This document shows, piece after piece, positions 37,957-46,111 of a stretch of 64,000 nt of DNA. The position numbers were made by a program, and so were the translations under genes. The stretch is from Shewanella woodyi ATCC 51908. GTDB taxonomy: Bacteria > Pseudomonadota > Gammaproteobacteria > Enterobacterales > Shewanellaceae. The stretch covers positions 3,596,001 to 3,660,000 of the forward strand of contig NC_010506.1 in the NCBI RefSeq assembly GCF_000019525.1, given 5' to 3'. How positions within the stretch are numbered: position 1 is the stretch's first letter; the number at the start of each line of letters is the position of its first letter. A model generated the notes under the pieces. The model had not been told where the DNA came from, did not search any database, and was given only the letters and a program-made list of their open reading frames with translations.

Positions 37957-37971
37957 TTGATCTCTAATCAA
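37957..37971. promoter_or_regulatory. Candidate LysR operator
   Basis: TTGAT-CTCTA-ATCAA is a perfect 15-base interrupted palindrome of the T-N-A type used by LysR regulators. It lies in the divergent gap between the LysR gene and the oxidoreductase gene, 62 bases before the latter's start. Confidence 0.4.
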
Positions 37972-38032
37972 GCTACACAGAGAGGTGTACCATTGCCTTA
38001 ATTTATTCACCTAAGAGATTACGAGAGAGTTT

Positions 38033-38974
38033 ATGAGTCCATTAATGAAAGCAGTACAGATCAATGAGTTTGGTGACCACAGCGTACTCCTGCTGAATGA
38101 TGTTGTCATACCCACACCTAATGAAAATGAAGTCTTGATTAAAGTAAAATCCGCAGCTGTGAACCCTGTGGATTGGAAGATTCGTGAGGGTTATTTACAG
38201 CCACTGCTAAACCATTCATTACCATTAACCTTAGGTTGGGACGTATCGGGTGAAGTTGTTGCCATTGGTAAAAATGTAACTAATCTCAAAGTCGGAGATG
38301 CGGTATACAGCCGTCCTGATATCGCCAAAAATGGCAGCTATGCCGAATATCAAACAGTCGTAGCCGAAGAAGCAGCACTTAAACCTAGCTCATTCACTTG
38401 GCAAGAAGCAGCAGGTGTCCCTTTGGCTGCATTGACTGCTTGGCAATCACTCTATGGACTCGCAAAATTAGAATCTGGTGATCGGGTACTAATACACGCA
38501 GGTTCTGGGGCTGTTGGGCAATTTGCAATTCAATTGGCCAAACTGCGTGGTGCATATGTTTACACAACGACATCATCCAAAAATACCGAACTGGTAATGG
38601 GCTTAGGCGCAGATCAATCCATTGATTATCATCAGGACGACTTCTCGCAATTAAAAGATATTGATGTAGTATTTGATACCATTGGTGGCGAAACCCAAGC
38701 TAAAAGCTGGAAAACATTGAAGAAAGGCGGACGCTTAGTGTCTATTACTGAAACGCCAGATGACGCAATTGCGGCTAAATATGATATCTCAGCATTTTTT
38801 TGCTTTGTACAGCCCAATGGTGAACAGCTTAAAAAGCTGGCTGAACTTGCCGATGCTGGTCAGCTGACAGTCACTATCGACAGTGAATTCTCCTTGAGCC
38901 AAGTTGCAGAAGCTCACAAGCGTAGCGAGACTGGCCGCGCACAAGGGAAAATCATCATTAACGTTTCAGCATAA
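38033..38974 (+). CDS. NADPH-dependent quinone oxidoreductase-like (zinc-independent MDR) protein
   Basis: The 313-residue enzyme belongs to the medium-chain dehydrogenase/reductase superfamily. The GroES-like N-terminal domain shows VNPVDWKIREG and LGWDVSGEVVAIGKNV; the Rossmann domain shows HAGSGAVGQFAIQLAKLRG and TSSKNTELVMGLGAD. The structural and catalytic zinc cysteines of alcohol dehydrogenases are missing, as in quinone oxidoreductases and enone reductases. GAGAG precedes the ATG. It is followed after 18 bases by hchA and is divergent from a LysR regulator, which suggests a small operon for detoxifying reactive carbonyls or quinones. Confidence 0.87.
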   Translation: MSPLMKAVQINEFGDHSVLLLNDVVIPTPNENEVLIKVKSAAVNPVDWKIREGYLQPLLNHSLPLTLGWDVSGEVVAIGKNVTNLKVGDAVYSRPDIAKNGSYAEYQTVVAEEAALKPSSFTWQEAAGVPLAALTAWQSLYGLAKLESGDRVLIHAGSGAVGQFAIQLAKLRGAYVYTTTSSKNTELVMGLGADQSIDYHQDDFSQLKDIDVVFDTIGGETQAKSWKTLKKGGRLVSITETPDDAIAAKYDISAFFCFVQPNGEQLKKLAELADAGQLTVTIDSEFSLSQVAEAHKRSETGRAQGKIIINVSA

Positions 38975-38992
38975 AGAGTAAGGACCATTAAT

Positions 38993-39865
38993 ATGTTAAA
39001 AAAGCTATTTGGCATTGCCCCCACATTAGAGTTAGACGGGTCTTATTCCCCCTCTAAACTTGCTTTAAAATTAGCAACCTCTGATAAAACGGATTTTGAA
39101 AATGTCACCTATTCAAAGTATCAGGGTAGTAAAACAAAAATATTAGCGATCTTTACCGAACAGAAAAATATGACCATGCACAATGGTAAATTATTCTCGA
39201 CTGGAAACCATCCTGTAGAAGCGTTAGTGCCAATGCTACATCTTAAGAATGCTGGTTTTGAATTTGAAATAGTAACGCCAACGGGCAAGCCAGTTGTTTT
39301 TGAGATGTGGGCATTCCCAGAAAAAGATGAGCACGTAAAAGCTTTTTATAACAAGTACAAATCAAATTTTGAGCAACCTAAAAGCTTGGATGAGGTAGTA
39401 AAGAATGTGATTGATACGCCTTCAATAAAAACGGTAACGGCTTCTTATGCCGCTGTATTTGTTCCTGGTGGACATGGTGCGATGTTAGGAATTCCTGAAG
39501 ATATTAATGTTGGAAAAGTCTTAAACTGGGCCCATGAAAATGATCTTTTTACTGTCACTCTCTGCCATGGGCCTGCCTCTTTATTAGCGACCACACTTGA
39601 TGGTCAACGCTTCCTTTACCAAGGGTATAAGATGGCTGTATTCCCTGACTCTGTCGATAAGATGACGCCTAAGGTGGGTTATTTACCAGGGCAAATGACT
39701 TGGGGATTAAGTGAAAAAATACAGAGTTTAGGTGTTAATATTGTCAATAAAAAATCGGACAATACTGTCTGTTTGGATAGAAAGTTGATCACTGGTGCAA
39801 GCCCTTTAGCCTCTGATGCATTAGGCAAACTCGCAGCTGAAACCTTGTTAAAAGAGCTACAGTAA
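38993..39865 (+). CDS. hchA: HchA (Hsp31)-type glyoxalase III / protein deglycase
   Basis: The 290-residue protein is a DJ-1/PfpI-superfamily member of the HchA type, close to the 283 residues of E. coli Hsp31. The nucleophile is Cys191 in TLCHGPAS, and FVPGGHGAMLG and the early FSTGNHPVEALVPM, with its conserved Glu, complete the expected active site. Such proteins convert methylglyoxal to lactate without glutathione, and have holding-chaperone activity. It is second in the LysR-controlled pair, 18 bases after the oxidoreductase gene, with AAGGA upstream of the ATG. Confidence 0.88.
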   Translation: MLKKLFGIAPTLELDGSYSPSKLALKLATSDKTDFENVTYSKYQGSKTKILAIFTEQKNMTMHNGKLFSTGNHPVEALVPMLHLKNAGFEFEIVTPTGKPVVFEMWAFPEKDEHVKAFYNKYKSNFEQPKSLDEVVKNVIDTPSIKTVTASYAAVFVPGGHGAMLGIPEDINVGKVLNWAHENDLFTVTLCHGPASLLATTLDGQRFLYQGYKMAVFPDSVDKMTPKVGYLPGQMTWGLSEKIQSLGVNIVNKKSDNTVCLDRKLITGASPLASDALGKLAAETLLKELQ

Positions 39866-40051
39866 TGCTGGCTAAATAAGTACTAAATCTGCAAAAAGTT
39901 ATTCAACAACTTATACCAACAACACTATGAGTATGGAGCCTCTCTTCACGGGTATCAAACCGCGACGAAGTGCTCCTTATATTCATATACAGCTTTTTAA
40001 AATCTAGTTAAAAACCAAACAAAAATAGATAAGAAACTGATTTAAAATACC

Positions 40052-40507
40052 TTACCCGTCAATGATTTTGCTTCTATAAAATAATATATAGAACAGCAGA
40101 GAAATAGATATCGCAACCAGATTTTGCCAAGGCGCAGGAGGAACACCAAAATTTTGGTGAACATAAGACGAAAACACAAGGTAATACATCATTCGTGTTA
40201 TTGAGATAGTAAACACTGACAGTGAAATAATTAAGTAAGCAGATCTCATGGTCAATATCGATGATTTACATCCGACTAAGCTGGCGATATAGAACATCAA
40301 AAACGCCAAAGGTGACACTGTCACCATGAGTATAATCCCTGAATATTTACCAAAAGTGTAGCCATCGTGAGCGTTTGTTCCTGCATTAATAAAAGACATT
40401 GAAAAAACAGCAATAATGACAGCGAAAATGAACAGTAAATGAAAAGATATTGATTTAATTCTCTCAGCCATAAAATTCTTAATACTCAATAAAGCAGAAG
40501 CTATCAT
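40052..40507 (-). CDS. Hypothetical four-helix inner membrane protein
   Basis: The 151-residue protein has four hydrophobic helices (FHLLFIFAVIIAVFSMSF; IILMVTVSPLAFLMFYIAS; AYLIISLSVFTISI; LVAISISLLFYILFY) joined by short loops. I do not recognise the family. The Met at 40471 is a reasonable alternative start, twelve residues in, directly before the first helix; neither start has a clear ribosome binding site. It is AT-rich compared with its neighbours and lies between hchA and the RecX-like gene, so it may be recently acquired. Confidence 0.55.
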   Translation of the reverse strand: MIASALLSIKNFMAERIKSISFHLLFIFAVIIAVFSMSFINAGTNAHDGYTFGKYSGIILMVTVSPLAFLMFYIASLVGCKSSILTMRSAYLIISLSVFTISITRMMYYLVFSSYVHQNFGVPPAPWQNLVAISISLLFYILFYRSKIIDG

Positions 40508-40530
40508 CAGTCTGAATGTTGAGAAGCCAA

Positions 40531-41340
40531 CTACTCATCATCTAGTTTCATCGCCTCTTTAATCTCATCACTGGCAAAACCTTTACGGGAAAGGTAAGCA
40601 TAAGCTTTGGATTTCTCTTTATAGTCCGACAGATCATAGCGTTTTTTAGCCAGCTCATCTTTGCAGCTCTGATAGAGATCCACGTCCCCCGCTAGCGTTA
40701 ATTGATACAGAGTCTCTTCAAAATCACTCACATCGATCAGTCGCTGCTTTAGCTCCTGCAGTATCAGTGTTTCACCTTTACCTTTATTGGCGAGTTTGAT
40801 GATCTCTGCAGCCAGATCAGCTTTATCGGCCTTTATGGCTAATTTACTGCGCAAAGTTTCACGCTGTGGGTGCTGAGATAATGCGTGGTCTATCTCGACT
40901 CGAGAGAAGCCTTTCGAGGTCATCTGCGTATAAACTTTCTCCTTGTTGGTGCCGTGAAAGTTATCAAAGCGGCTTAAAAGCCGAGATGTAGCCATCTCAA
41001 ACCCATCAATATTTTGCTCGTCCATCACTTGCTCTATCGCGGCATCGACCTCATTTGCCGGAATACCGCGCAGTGTTAACTTACGCCTTATGGCCCCTAC
41101 CCCGAGTTCATGACTAAAGGAAAGCTCACAGTAGCGCAGGGCAAAATCAAAGTTACTTTTCAGGTAACCACTTTCGATTAGCTTAGCGAGTACAGTCTCA
41201 ATCCACTCTTGATTGTCTGTTTTACGTTCAAGCTTGATGCGGATCTCATTGATGGTGAAATCTTGCTGACTAAGATGCCAATAAGCACTATTAAAAACAT
41301 TATCGATAGTTTTGGCTTGGCGTAGTGGTGGGCGCAGCAT
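40531..41340 (-). CDS. RecX-like repeat protein
   Basis: This 269-residue helical protein is built of three-helix repeats like those in RecX, the RecA modulator: INEIRIKLERKT with LAKLIESGYL, VGAIRRKLTLRGIPANEVDA, VYTQMTSKGFSRVEIDHAL and AYLSRKGFASDEIKEAM. Ordinary RecX proteins are about 150-170 residues and are encoded next to recA. This one is much longer and far from recA, so it may be a second RecX paralogue or a descendant with another role. The start is inferred from the first Met; the ribosome binding site is weak. The last 12 residues are acidic. Confidence 0.75.
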   Translation of the reverse strand: MLRPPLRQAKTIDNVFNSAYWHLSQQDFTINEIRIKLERKTDNQEWIETVLAKLIESGYLKSNFDFALRYCELSFSHELGVGAIRRKLTLRGIPANEVDAAIEQVMDEQNIDGFEMATSRLLSRFDNFHGTNKEKVYTQMTSKGFSRVEIDHALSQHPQRETLRSKLAIKADKADLAAEIIKLANKGKGETLILQELKQRLIDVSDFEETLYQLTLAGDVDLYQSCKDELAKKRYDLSDYKEKSKAYAYLSRKGFASDEIKEAMKLDDE

Positions 41341-41407
41341 AACAAATTGATCTTAAGTTAAAAGTACACAAATGAGTGTAACAGATCCTCTCGCAGTTGA
41401 GTATGCA

Positions 41408-42400
41408 CTAGGACTCAGGCTGTGTTTCTCCCTTAGCGACTTTACCTGGGCTTATGCCCACGATTTTCTTAAAGGCTTTTCCAAATGACGCTTCAGATTT
41501 ATAGCCCACCTGTTCGGCAATACTAAGCATAGAGAGTTCCCCCTCAACAAGCAGTCCATAGGCAATATGCATGCGCCACTGACTCAGATAAGCCAGTGGT
41601 GTCATGCCAACGATAGATTGAAAGCGATTAGCAAATGAGGTGCGCGACATAGAGACTGCACGGCCTAAGGACTCTACCGTCCAAGCTTTACTTGGCTCTT
41701 GATGGATCAGGATCAATGCACGACTGAGCTTGTCATCGCCTAAGGCCTGGAAGTAACCAGGTGTATTTCGCTGATGCCTCATATGCCAACGCAGTAGCTG
41801 GATCACCAATACTTCTGTGAGGCGATCAACGACCACGGCATTACCAGGCTGGAGTGAGCGAGATTCGTAGGCAAGGGTTTTGATTAGGTGATTGAGCCAA
41901 GCAAGTTCAGGCTCCTCCTCCGTTTTGATATGTAACATAGACGGCATATCACGCAATAGAGGCAAACTGATATCGGTTTGATACTGAAAGTAGCCGCACA
42001 AGAGTGTCACTACACTCTGTCCATCAGAAAATGGACTGCTGTTCGACCTTATCTTCTCTAGCACTTCGCCTCCCGACATGAGCTGGCTACCAGGCTGCTC
42101 ACTAATTTGATGGGGGGAGCCTGTGGGAAACGCAATAATATCACCGGTCGACAAAAAAACAGGGCTGGTTAGTTCCTCAGTCATCAACCAAGCACTACCA
42201 CGGATCACCACATGAAAGGTACCGCATTCGGCCTGAGGCTCATCGATCCCCCAAGGAGAGGAGAACTCGGCGCAATAATAACTGCTTGCGTATAACCGTA
42301 TCATACGCAGTACATCGGAAAGTACATCCAGATACGGCTTATCTTCAAGGGTGAGATCTCTCGCACCATTAAGTTCGAGATCACGATTAGCCATGTTCAT
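41408..42400 (-). CDS. AraC-family regulator with N-terminal cupin domain
   Basis: The 330-residue regulator has a cupin_6 effector domain (FSSPWGIDEPQAECGTFHVV, in part; PTGSPHQIS), typical of the AraC subgroup next to oxidoreductase or short-chain dehydrogenase genes. The C-terminal double HTH shows WTVESLGRAVSMSRTSFANR and SIAEQVGYKSEASFGKAFKK. GAGGGG lies nine bases before the ATG. It is divergent from the DUF4331 gene across 337 bases and may regulate it; no operator was identified. Confidence 0.88.
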   Translation of the reverse strand: MNMANRDLELNGARDLTLEDKPYLDVLSDVLRMIRLYASSYYCAEFSSPWGIDEPQAECGTFHVVIRGSAWLMTEELTSPVFLSTGDIIAFPTGSPHQISEQPGSQLMSGGEVLEKIRSNSSPFSDGQSVVTLLCGYFQYQTDISLPLLRDMPSMLHIKTEEEPELAWLNHLIKTLAYESRSLQPGNAVVVDRLTEVLVIQLLRWHMRHQRNTPGYFQALGDDKLSRALILIHQEPSKAWTVESLGRAVSMSRTSFANRFQSIVGMTPLAYLSQWRMHIAYGLLVEGELSMLSIAEQVGYKSEASFGKAFKKIVGISPGKVAKGETQPES

Positions 42401-42737
42401 GTTAATACGCCCCTCAATATGAGATACAGAATGTACGATCTGACATAAAAGATACCCAATGCATCATGGATAGTCCGAAAAATATCCCAAATAATGTACT
42501 TTATTATTGCTTACACCATAAAGGACTCATCTTGAATTAGCCACACAAAATATGCTTTGCGCCAGCCAGCATCACAACTTAAAGGTCTGCCCAACACAAA
42601 GCGGCAGCACAGACTACGGAAATAGATAAACAAGAGCAGACAAATGTGTTTAATATAACCCTGATAGCCAGTTATTGATTTCGCTGTTCAGTAGCATGTA
42701 AGGGAGATAATTTTCACAACTCAATAAGGAATATGAC
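42401..42737. other. Divergent intergenic region
   Basis: This 337-base gap separates the AraC-type regulator from the DUF4331 gene and should contain both promoters. I see no clear palindrome, hairpin or small gene in it. Confidence 0.4.
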
Positions 42738-43814
42738 ATGTCCACTTATATCAACAGATTAAAAATAGGATTAATAACCAGTACATTAGTTTTACTGACT
42801 GGCATAGTCTTTCAGATGACACCCGCCTTTGCTAGCCACCATTTCGAAAGCGAACTATCAATCAAATATCCGCAATTTGATTTGACTGATATGTTTGTCT
42901 TTGAATCCGAAAAGAGTGGTTATACCGCCTTTATGATGAACATCAACCCAACAACCGGTAAAGACGGCAGTGCCGCTTTTGGTGAAAATGGCGTATATAA
43001 CTTTCATATCGCCAGTGATAAGGCATTTAAAAAATCTGGAATGACAGTTACAGCCTATCTGGATAAAGGCAAGCTAGTTTTCGGCATGGCCGATGGTGCT
43101 AATCAAGCGGTGGGAACCAAAGGCAAAGAGTTTGGTAGTGTGAGCGTAGGTAAAGAAGCGACGTTTAGCAACGGCATACGGGTCTGGTCTGGCGCTGCAC
43201 ATGACACCTTTGTCGGTAACTCTGAAGGTATTATTGGCTTTATGACTCAGCTCCTTGGTAAAGGCCAACTGGCACTGTCTTCTTTTGATAAAGGCGTCGA
43301 TCTGTTTAAAGATTTTCAGAGCAGCGTCATTCTTGTTGAGATCCCCAATAAGATGCTGCCTAAGCAGATCTATGTTTATGCCAGTACAGCTATGTACAAT
43401 GTGGATCAGTGGGTACAGGTAAACAGACTCGCTCACCCTCTAATGACACATATGTTTATGGTCAATAATAAGATGGAGATAGCTGAGCACACTCAGCATC
43501 GCCCAGACTCAGACTCAACTCGGGCGTATGCAGTTTCTGGCACAGTGTTACGCGCAGTGACGCTCGATAATAAGCTGCCAAACCCGGTTGCCTACGCTGA
43601 CTCTGTTGCAGCAAAACTGCTCCCCGATATGATCCCATACAGTGTGGGAACAGAAGCGGCTTACACATTCGAGAAAATCAATGGTCGTAAACCCAGTGAT
43701 GATGCAATGGATGCAGCACTCAGTATCTTTGTCGGTAGAAAGGTTACCGACAATGCTAATACCTTTAATCGTCACCCAGCTCAGTTTCCCTATGTGAAGC
43801 CGGTTAAGAAGTAA
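42738..43814 (+). CDS. Exported DUF4331 protein
   Basis: The 358-residue protein has a signal peptide (LVLLTGIVFQMTPAFA) followed at once by SHHFESELSIKYPQFDLTD and FVFES, the opening of DUF4331. Further family features are FMMNINPTTG, YNFHIASD and a conserved C-terminal DAALSIFVGRKVTDNANTF, in part. The family is widespread in bacteria, extracellular or periplasmic, and without a known function. It is probably monocistronic, with an AAGGA site before the ATG and a strong terminator after the stop. The divergent AraC-type gene may control it. Confidence 0.85.
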   Translation: MSTYINRLKIGLITSTLVLLTGIVFQMTPAFASHHFESELSIKYPQFDLTDMFVFESEKSGYTAFMMNINPTTGKDGSAAFGENGVYNFHIASDKAFKKSGMTVTAYLDKGKLVFGMADGANQAVGTKGKEFGSVSVGKEATFSNGIRVWSGAAHDTFVGNSEGIIGFMTQLLGKGQLALSSFDKGVDLFKDFQSSVILVEIPNKMLPKQIYVYASTAMYNVDQWVQVNRLAHPLMTHMFMVNNKMEIAEHTQHRPDSDSTRAYAVSGTVLRAVTLDNKLPNPVAYADSVAAKLLPDMIPYSVGTEAAYTFEKINGRKPSDDAMDAALSIFVGRKVTDNANTFNRHPAQFPYVKPVKK

Positions 43815-43846
43815 AAACTTGACCAAAGATCCATAAGAAGAAACAC

Positions 43847-43872
43847 AAAAGCCTTCATTCGAAGGCTTTTTT
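43847..43872. terminator. Bidirectional Rho-independent terminator
   Basis: AAAAGCCTTC (43847-43856) pairs with GAAGGCTTTT (43861-43870) around ATTC, with T-runs in both directions. It lies between the convergent DUF4331 gene and the 111-residue gene ending at 43875. The GCCTTCATTCGAAGGC core is the same hairpin that closes interspersed repeat copy D. Confidence 0.92.
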
Positions 43873-43874
43873 CA

Positions 43875-44210
43875 CTATTTTATAAAGTGACTCTCGCGAG
43901 CATATTTCAGCGCTGCATCACACAACTTCATACTCTGCTCTTTATCTGCGGCTTGGAACTGAGCAACATACAGATCTAAATTCGCCGATGTTTCTGGAGT
44001 CATAATCATCTCATCGATACCAGCTTCTCTATGTGCTGACATAGATCGATTGACTATAGTTCCCTCAACCACCATCTCATTTTCACTGTAAAATGTACTG
44101 CACATCATTAAACTTGCCATTCCAATAGCGTCATCAGTTTCTAACGTCTCAGCCATTGCTGAACCTGCAAATACACAACTGACTAGACCTGCTAAGAATA
44201 TTTTTTTCAT
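43875..44210 (-). CDS. Small exported hypothetical protein
   Basis: The 111-residue protein has a clear signal peptide (MKKIFLAGLVSCVFAGSAMA), so the mature part of about 90 residues is periplasmic. It has two cysteines (MMCSTFYSE and KLCDAALKYA) that could form a disulfide, and is otherwise helical. I do not recognise a family. AGGGTG precedes the ATG. It shares a terminator with the convergent DUF4331 gene, and 275 bases separate it from the next gene upstream. Confidence 0.7.
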   Translation of the reverse strand: MKKIFLAGLVSCVFAGSAMAETLETDDAIGMASLMMCSTFYSENEMVVEGTIVNRSMSAHREAGIDEMIMTPETSANLDLYVAQFQAADKEQSMKLCDAALKYARESHFIK

Positions 44211-44485
44211 CCAAATTTCACCCTTTATCTTTCCATCATACTGATGCTTAATTGACTGATATTTAAGCTCATCTCTATTTTTATATAAGCTGTCATAACG
44301 CCTTGTCGCAGATTATCACGACCGATAAACATGGGAATGTTAGCCTGCGCAACTTAATGAATAATCAGTGAGTTTTTGAGTTCTACATCACTGAAAATAT
44401 CAAGGTTTAACTCAAAAATTTGATGAAGATAAACAAGTTCAGAGCAAGAATACAGATTAATAGCCTTCACTAACCACCAAATCCA

Positions 44486-45031
44486 TTAACCTGAATAAGC
44501 TCCGCTACTGTAGTGCAGTTCATAACTGTGGCTGTAAATTTCAAGTATATTGCCGAAAGGATCTTCCATATAGATCATACGGTAGGGCTTTTCACCAGGA
44601 TAGTAATAACGTGGCGCTTTCATGCGCTTTTTCCCACCAGCCGCGACTATCTTTTCCGCTAGCGCTTCTACATTAGGGTCCTGTACACAGAAGTGAAAAA
44701 TTCCAGTCTTCCAATATTCAAAGTTATCCTCAGGGTTTTGTTGATTTTTAAACTCAAATAACTCCACACCTATTCTGTCACCAGTCGAAAGATGAGCAAT
44801 GCGAAAACGCTCCCAACCTGCACCAAAGACATCGGTACACATCTCTCCGATGGCACTGTTATCCTCTATCACCTCAGAGGGCGCCATAATCACGTACCAA
44901 CCTAGTACCTCTGTATAAAACTTCACTGCCGCTTCTAAATCCGGCACAGAGATCCCGATATGAGAAAACGACCTTGGATAGGCGGTTTGTGGTTGTGTTT
45001 CAAATACGGGGGTTTGGGAATTCATTGACAT
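44486..45031 (-). CDS. VOC-family (glyoxalase/dioxygenase fold) protein
   Basis: The 181-residue cytoplasmic protein is a single VOC domain: RSFSHIGISVPDLEAAVKFY opens it, with His as first metal ligand; GIFHFCVQDPN carries the second His and YMEDPFGNILEIYSHSYE the Glu. This resembles lactoylglutathione lyase-like and ring-cleaving dioxygenase-like proteins, but the substrate is not clear. GAGAGG precedes the ATG. It is divergent from a LysR regulator (134-base gap), which may control it. Confidence 0.85.
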   Translation of the reverse strand: MSMNSQTPVFETQPQTAYPRSFSHIGISVPDLEAAVKFYTEVLGWYVIMAPSEVIEDNSAIGEMCTDVFGAGWERFRIAHLSTGDRIGVELFEFKNQQNPEDNFEYWKTGIFHFCVQDPNVEALAEKIVAAGGKKRMKAPRYYYPGEKPYRMIYMEDPFGNILEIYSHSYELHYSSGAYSG

Positions 45032-45165
45032 ACTTACCTCTCAATCACATTGGACTAAAAACGCTTTGGTTGAGATATAAAGTACCCACAATAGATAAGA
45101 ATTAGAAATTATCAATTATTCTCATTATAATAACCATCAGTTATCAACTTTCTATTTAACTACCT

Positions 45166-46062
45166 ATGTTGAACTTAAACTGGCTGCATACTTTCAAAAC
45201 CTTAATTGAGGTGGGGCACTTTACTCATACAGCTGAAAAGCTATACATGACTCAGCCAGGAGTGAGTCAACATATCAAGAAACTCGAGCAAGCTTGTGGA
45301 CACTCGCTGATCAAACGTGAAAAGAAAAGTTTTGAGATCACAGAGCAGGGGCAACGAGTCTATGACTACGCTGTTCAAGTCGCTTTGACTCAAGCCAAGC
45401 TTCTCGATAGCCTGCATTTTGATGACCCATATGCAGGCACTTGCAAACTGTCATGCTCAGGAGCATTAGCGCTTCAGCTTTACCCTGCATTACTCACTCT
45501 GCAAATTAACTATCCTGAGTTAGTAACGCACCTTGAAGCAGCTCCTAACGATAAGATACTTAACGATATTCAAAATGGTAAAGTCGATATTGGTCTGGTC
45601 ACTCAAGCTCCCAGTGCGAATGGATTTCATGTGGAGAGAATAGGCACAGAGCCTCTTTGTTTAATTTTACCTTTACGCTATAAAGATAAGGTGTTGACTG
45701 CGGCCTCACTGCAAGAGTGCGGTTTAGTTAAACACCCAGATGCTGAACATTATCTATCACTCTATTTCGACCTGTGTGGCAACTCTGAACTCTCAAAACT
45801 CAACATCGATGAAATAAAAACCGTCAGCTATGTTAATCAACTCAACCAAATTTTGCTGCCGATCTCACTAGGCATAGGCTGTACTGTACTCCCTCAAAGT
45901 GTGCTTTCGAACTCTAGCTACCGTGATAAGCTCTATATTTCCCCCCCTAAACAAGCTGTAAATGAATCACTATTTTTGGTGCATAAACGAAACCGACAGC
46001 TAGCACGTCGTCACCAAACCATTAAAAACAAAATTCTGGAGCAACTAAAGGCCAATGATTAA
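45166..46062 (+). CDS. LysR-family transcriptional regulator
   Basis: The 298-residue regulator has the winged HTH at the N-terminus (HFTHTAEKLYMTQPGVSQHI, LEQACGHSLIKREKKSFEIT) and the two-lobe effector domain (TCKLSCSGALALQLYPALL, GKVDIGLVTQAP, ISLGIGCTVLPQSVL). It is divergent from the VOC gene, the usual LysR layout, and a GATAA-N10-TTATC imperfect site at 45094-45113 in the gap is a possible operator. The effector is unknown. Confidence 0.88.
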   Translation: MLNLNWLHTFKTLIEVGHFTHTAEKLYMTQPGVSQHIKKLEQACGHSLIKREKKSFEITEQGQRVYDYAVQVALTQAKLLDSLHFDDPYAGTCKLSCSGALALQLYPALLTLQINYPELVTHLEAAPNDKILNDIQNGKVDIGLVTQAPSANGFHVERIGTEPLCLILPLRYKDKVLTAASLQECGLVKHPDAEHYLSLYFDLCGNSELSKLNIDEIKTVSYVNQLNQILLPISLGIGCTVLPQSVLSNSSYRDKLYISPPKQAVNESLFLVHKRNRQLARRHQTIKNKILEQLKAND

Positions 46063-46111
46063 AATCTAGCAACCAAAGAATAAGCCGACAGAAATGAGAC
46101 AAAGTAAGAAC

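Noticed and set aside
45094..45137. Second Fur box in front of the LysR gene (TTATTCTCATTATAATAA)
   Set aside because: Only half of the sequence resembles the Fur consensus and the palindrome is incomplete, unlike the perfect site at 48205.
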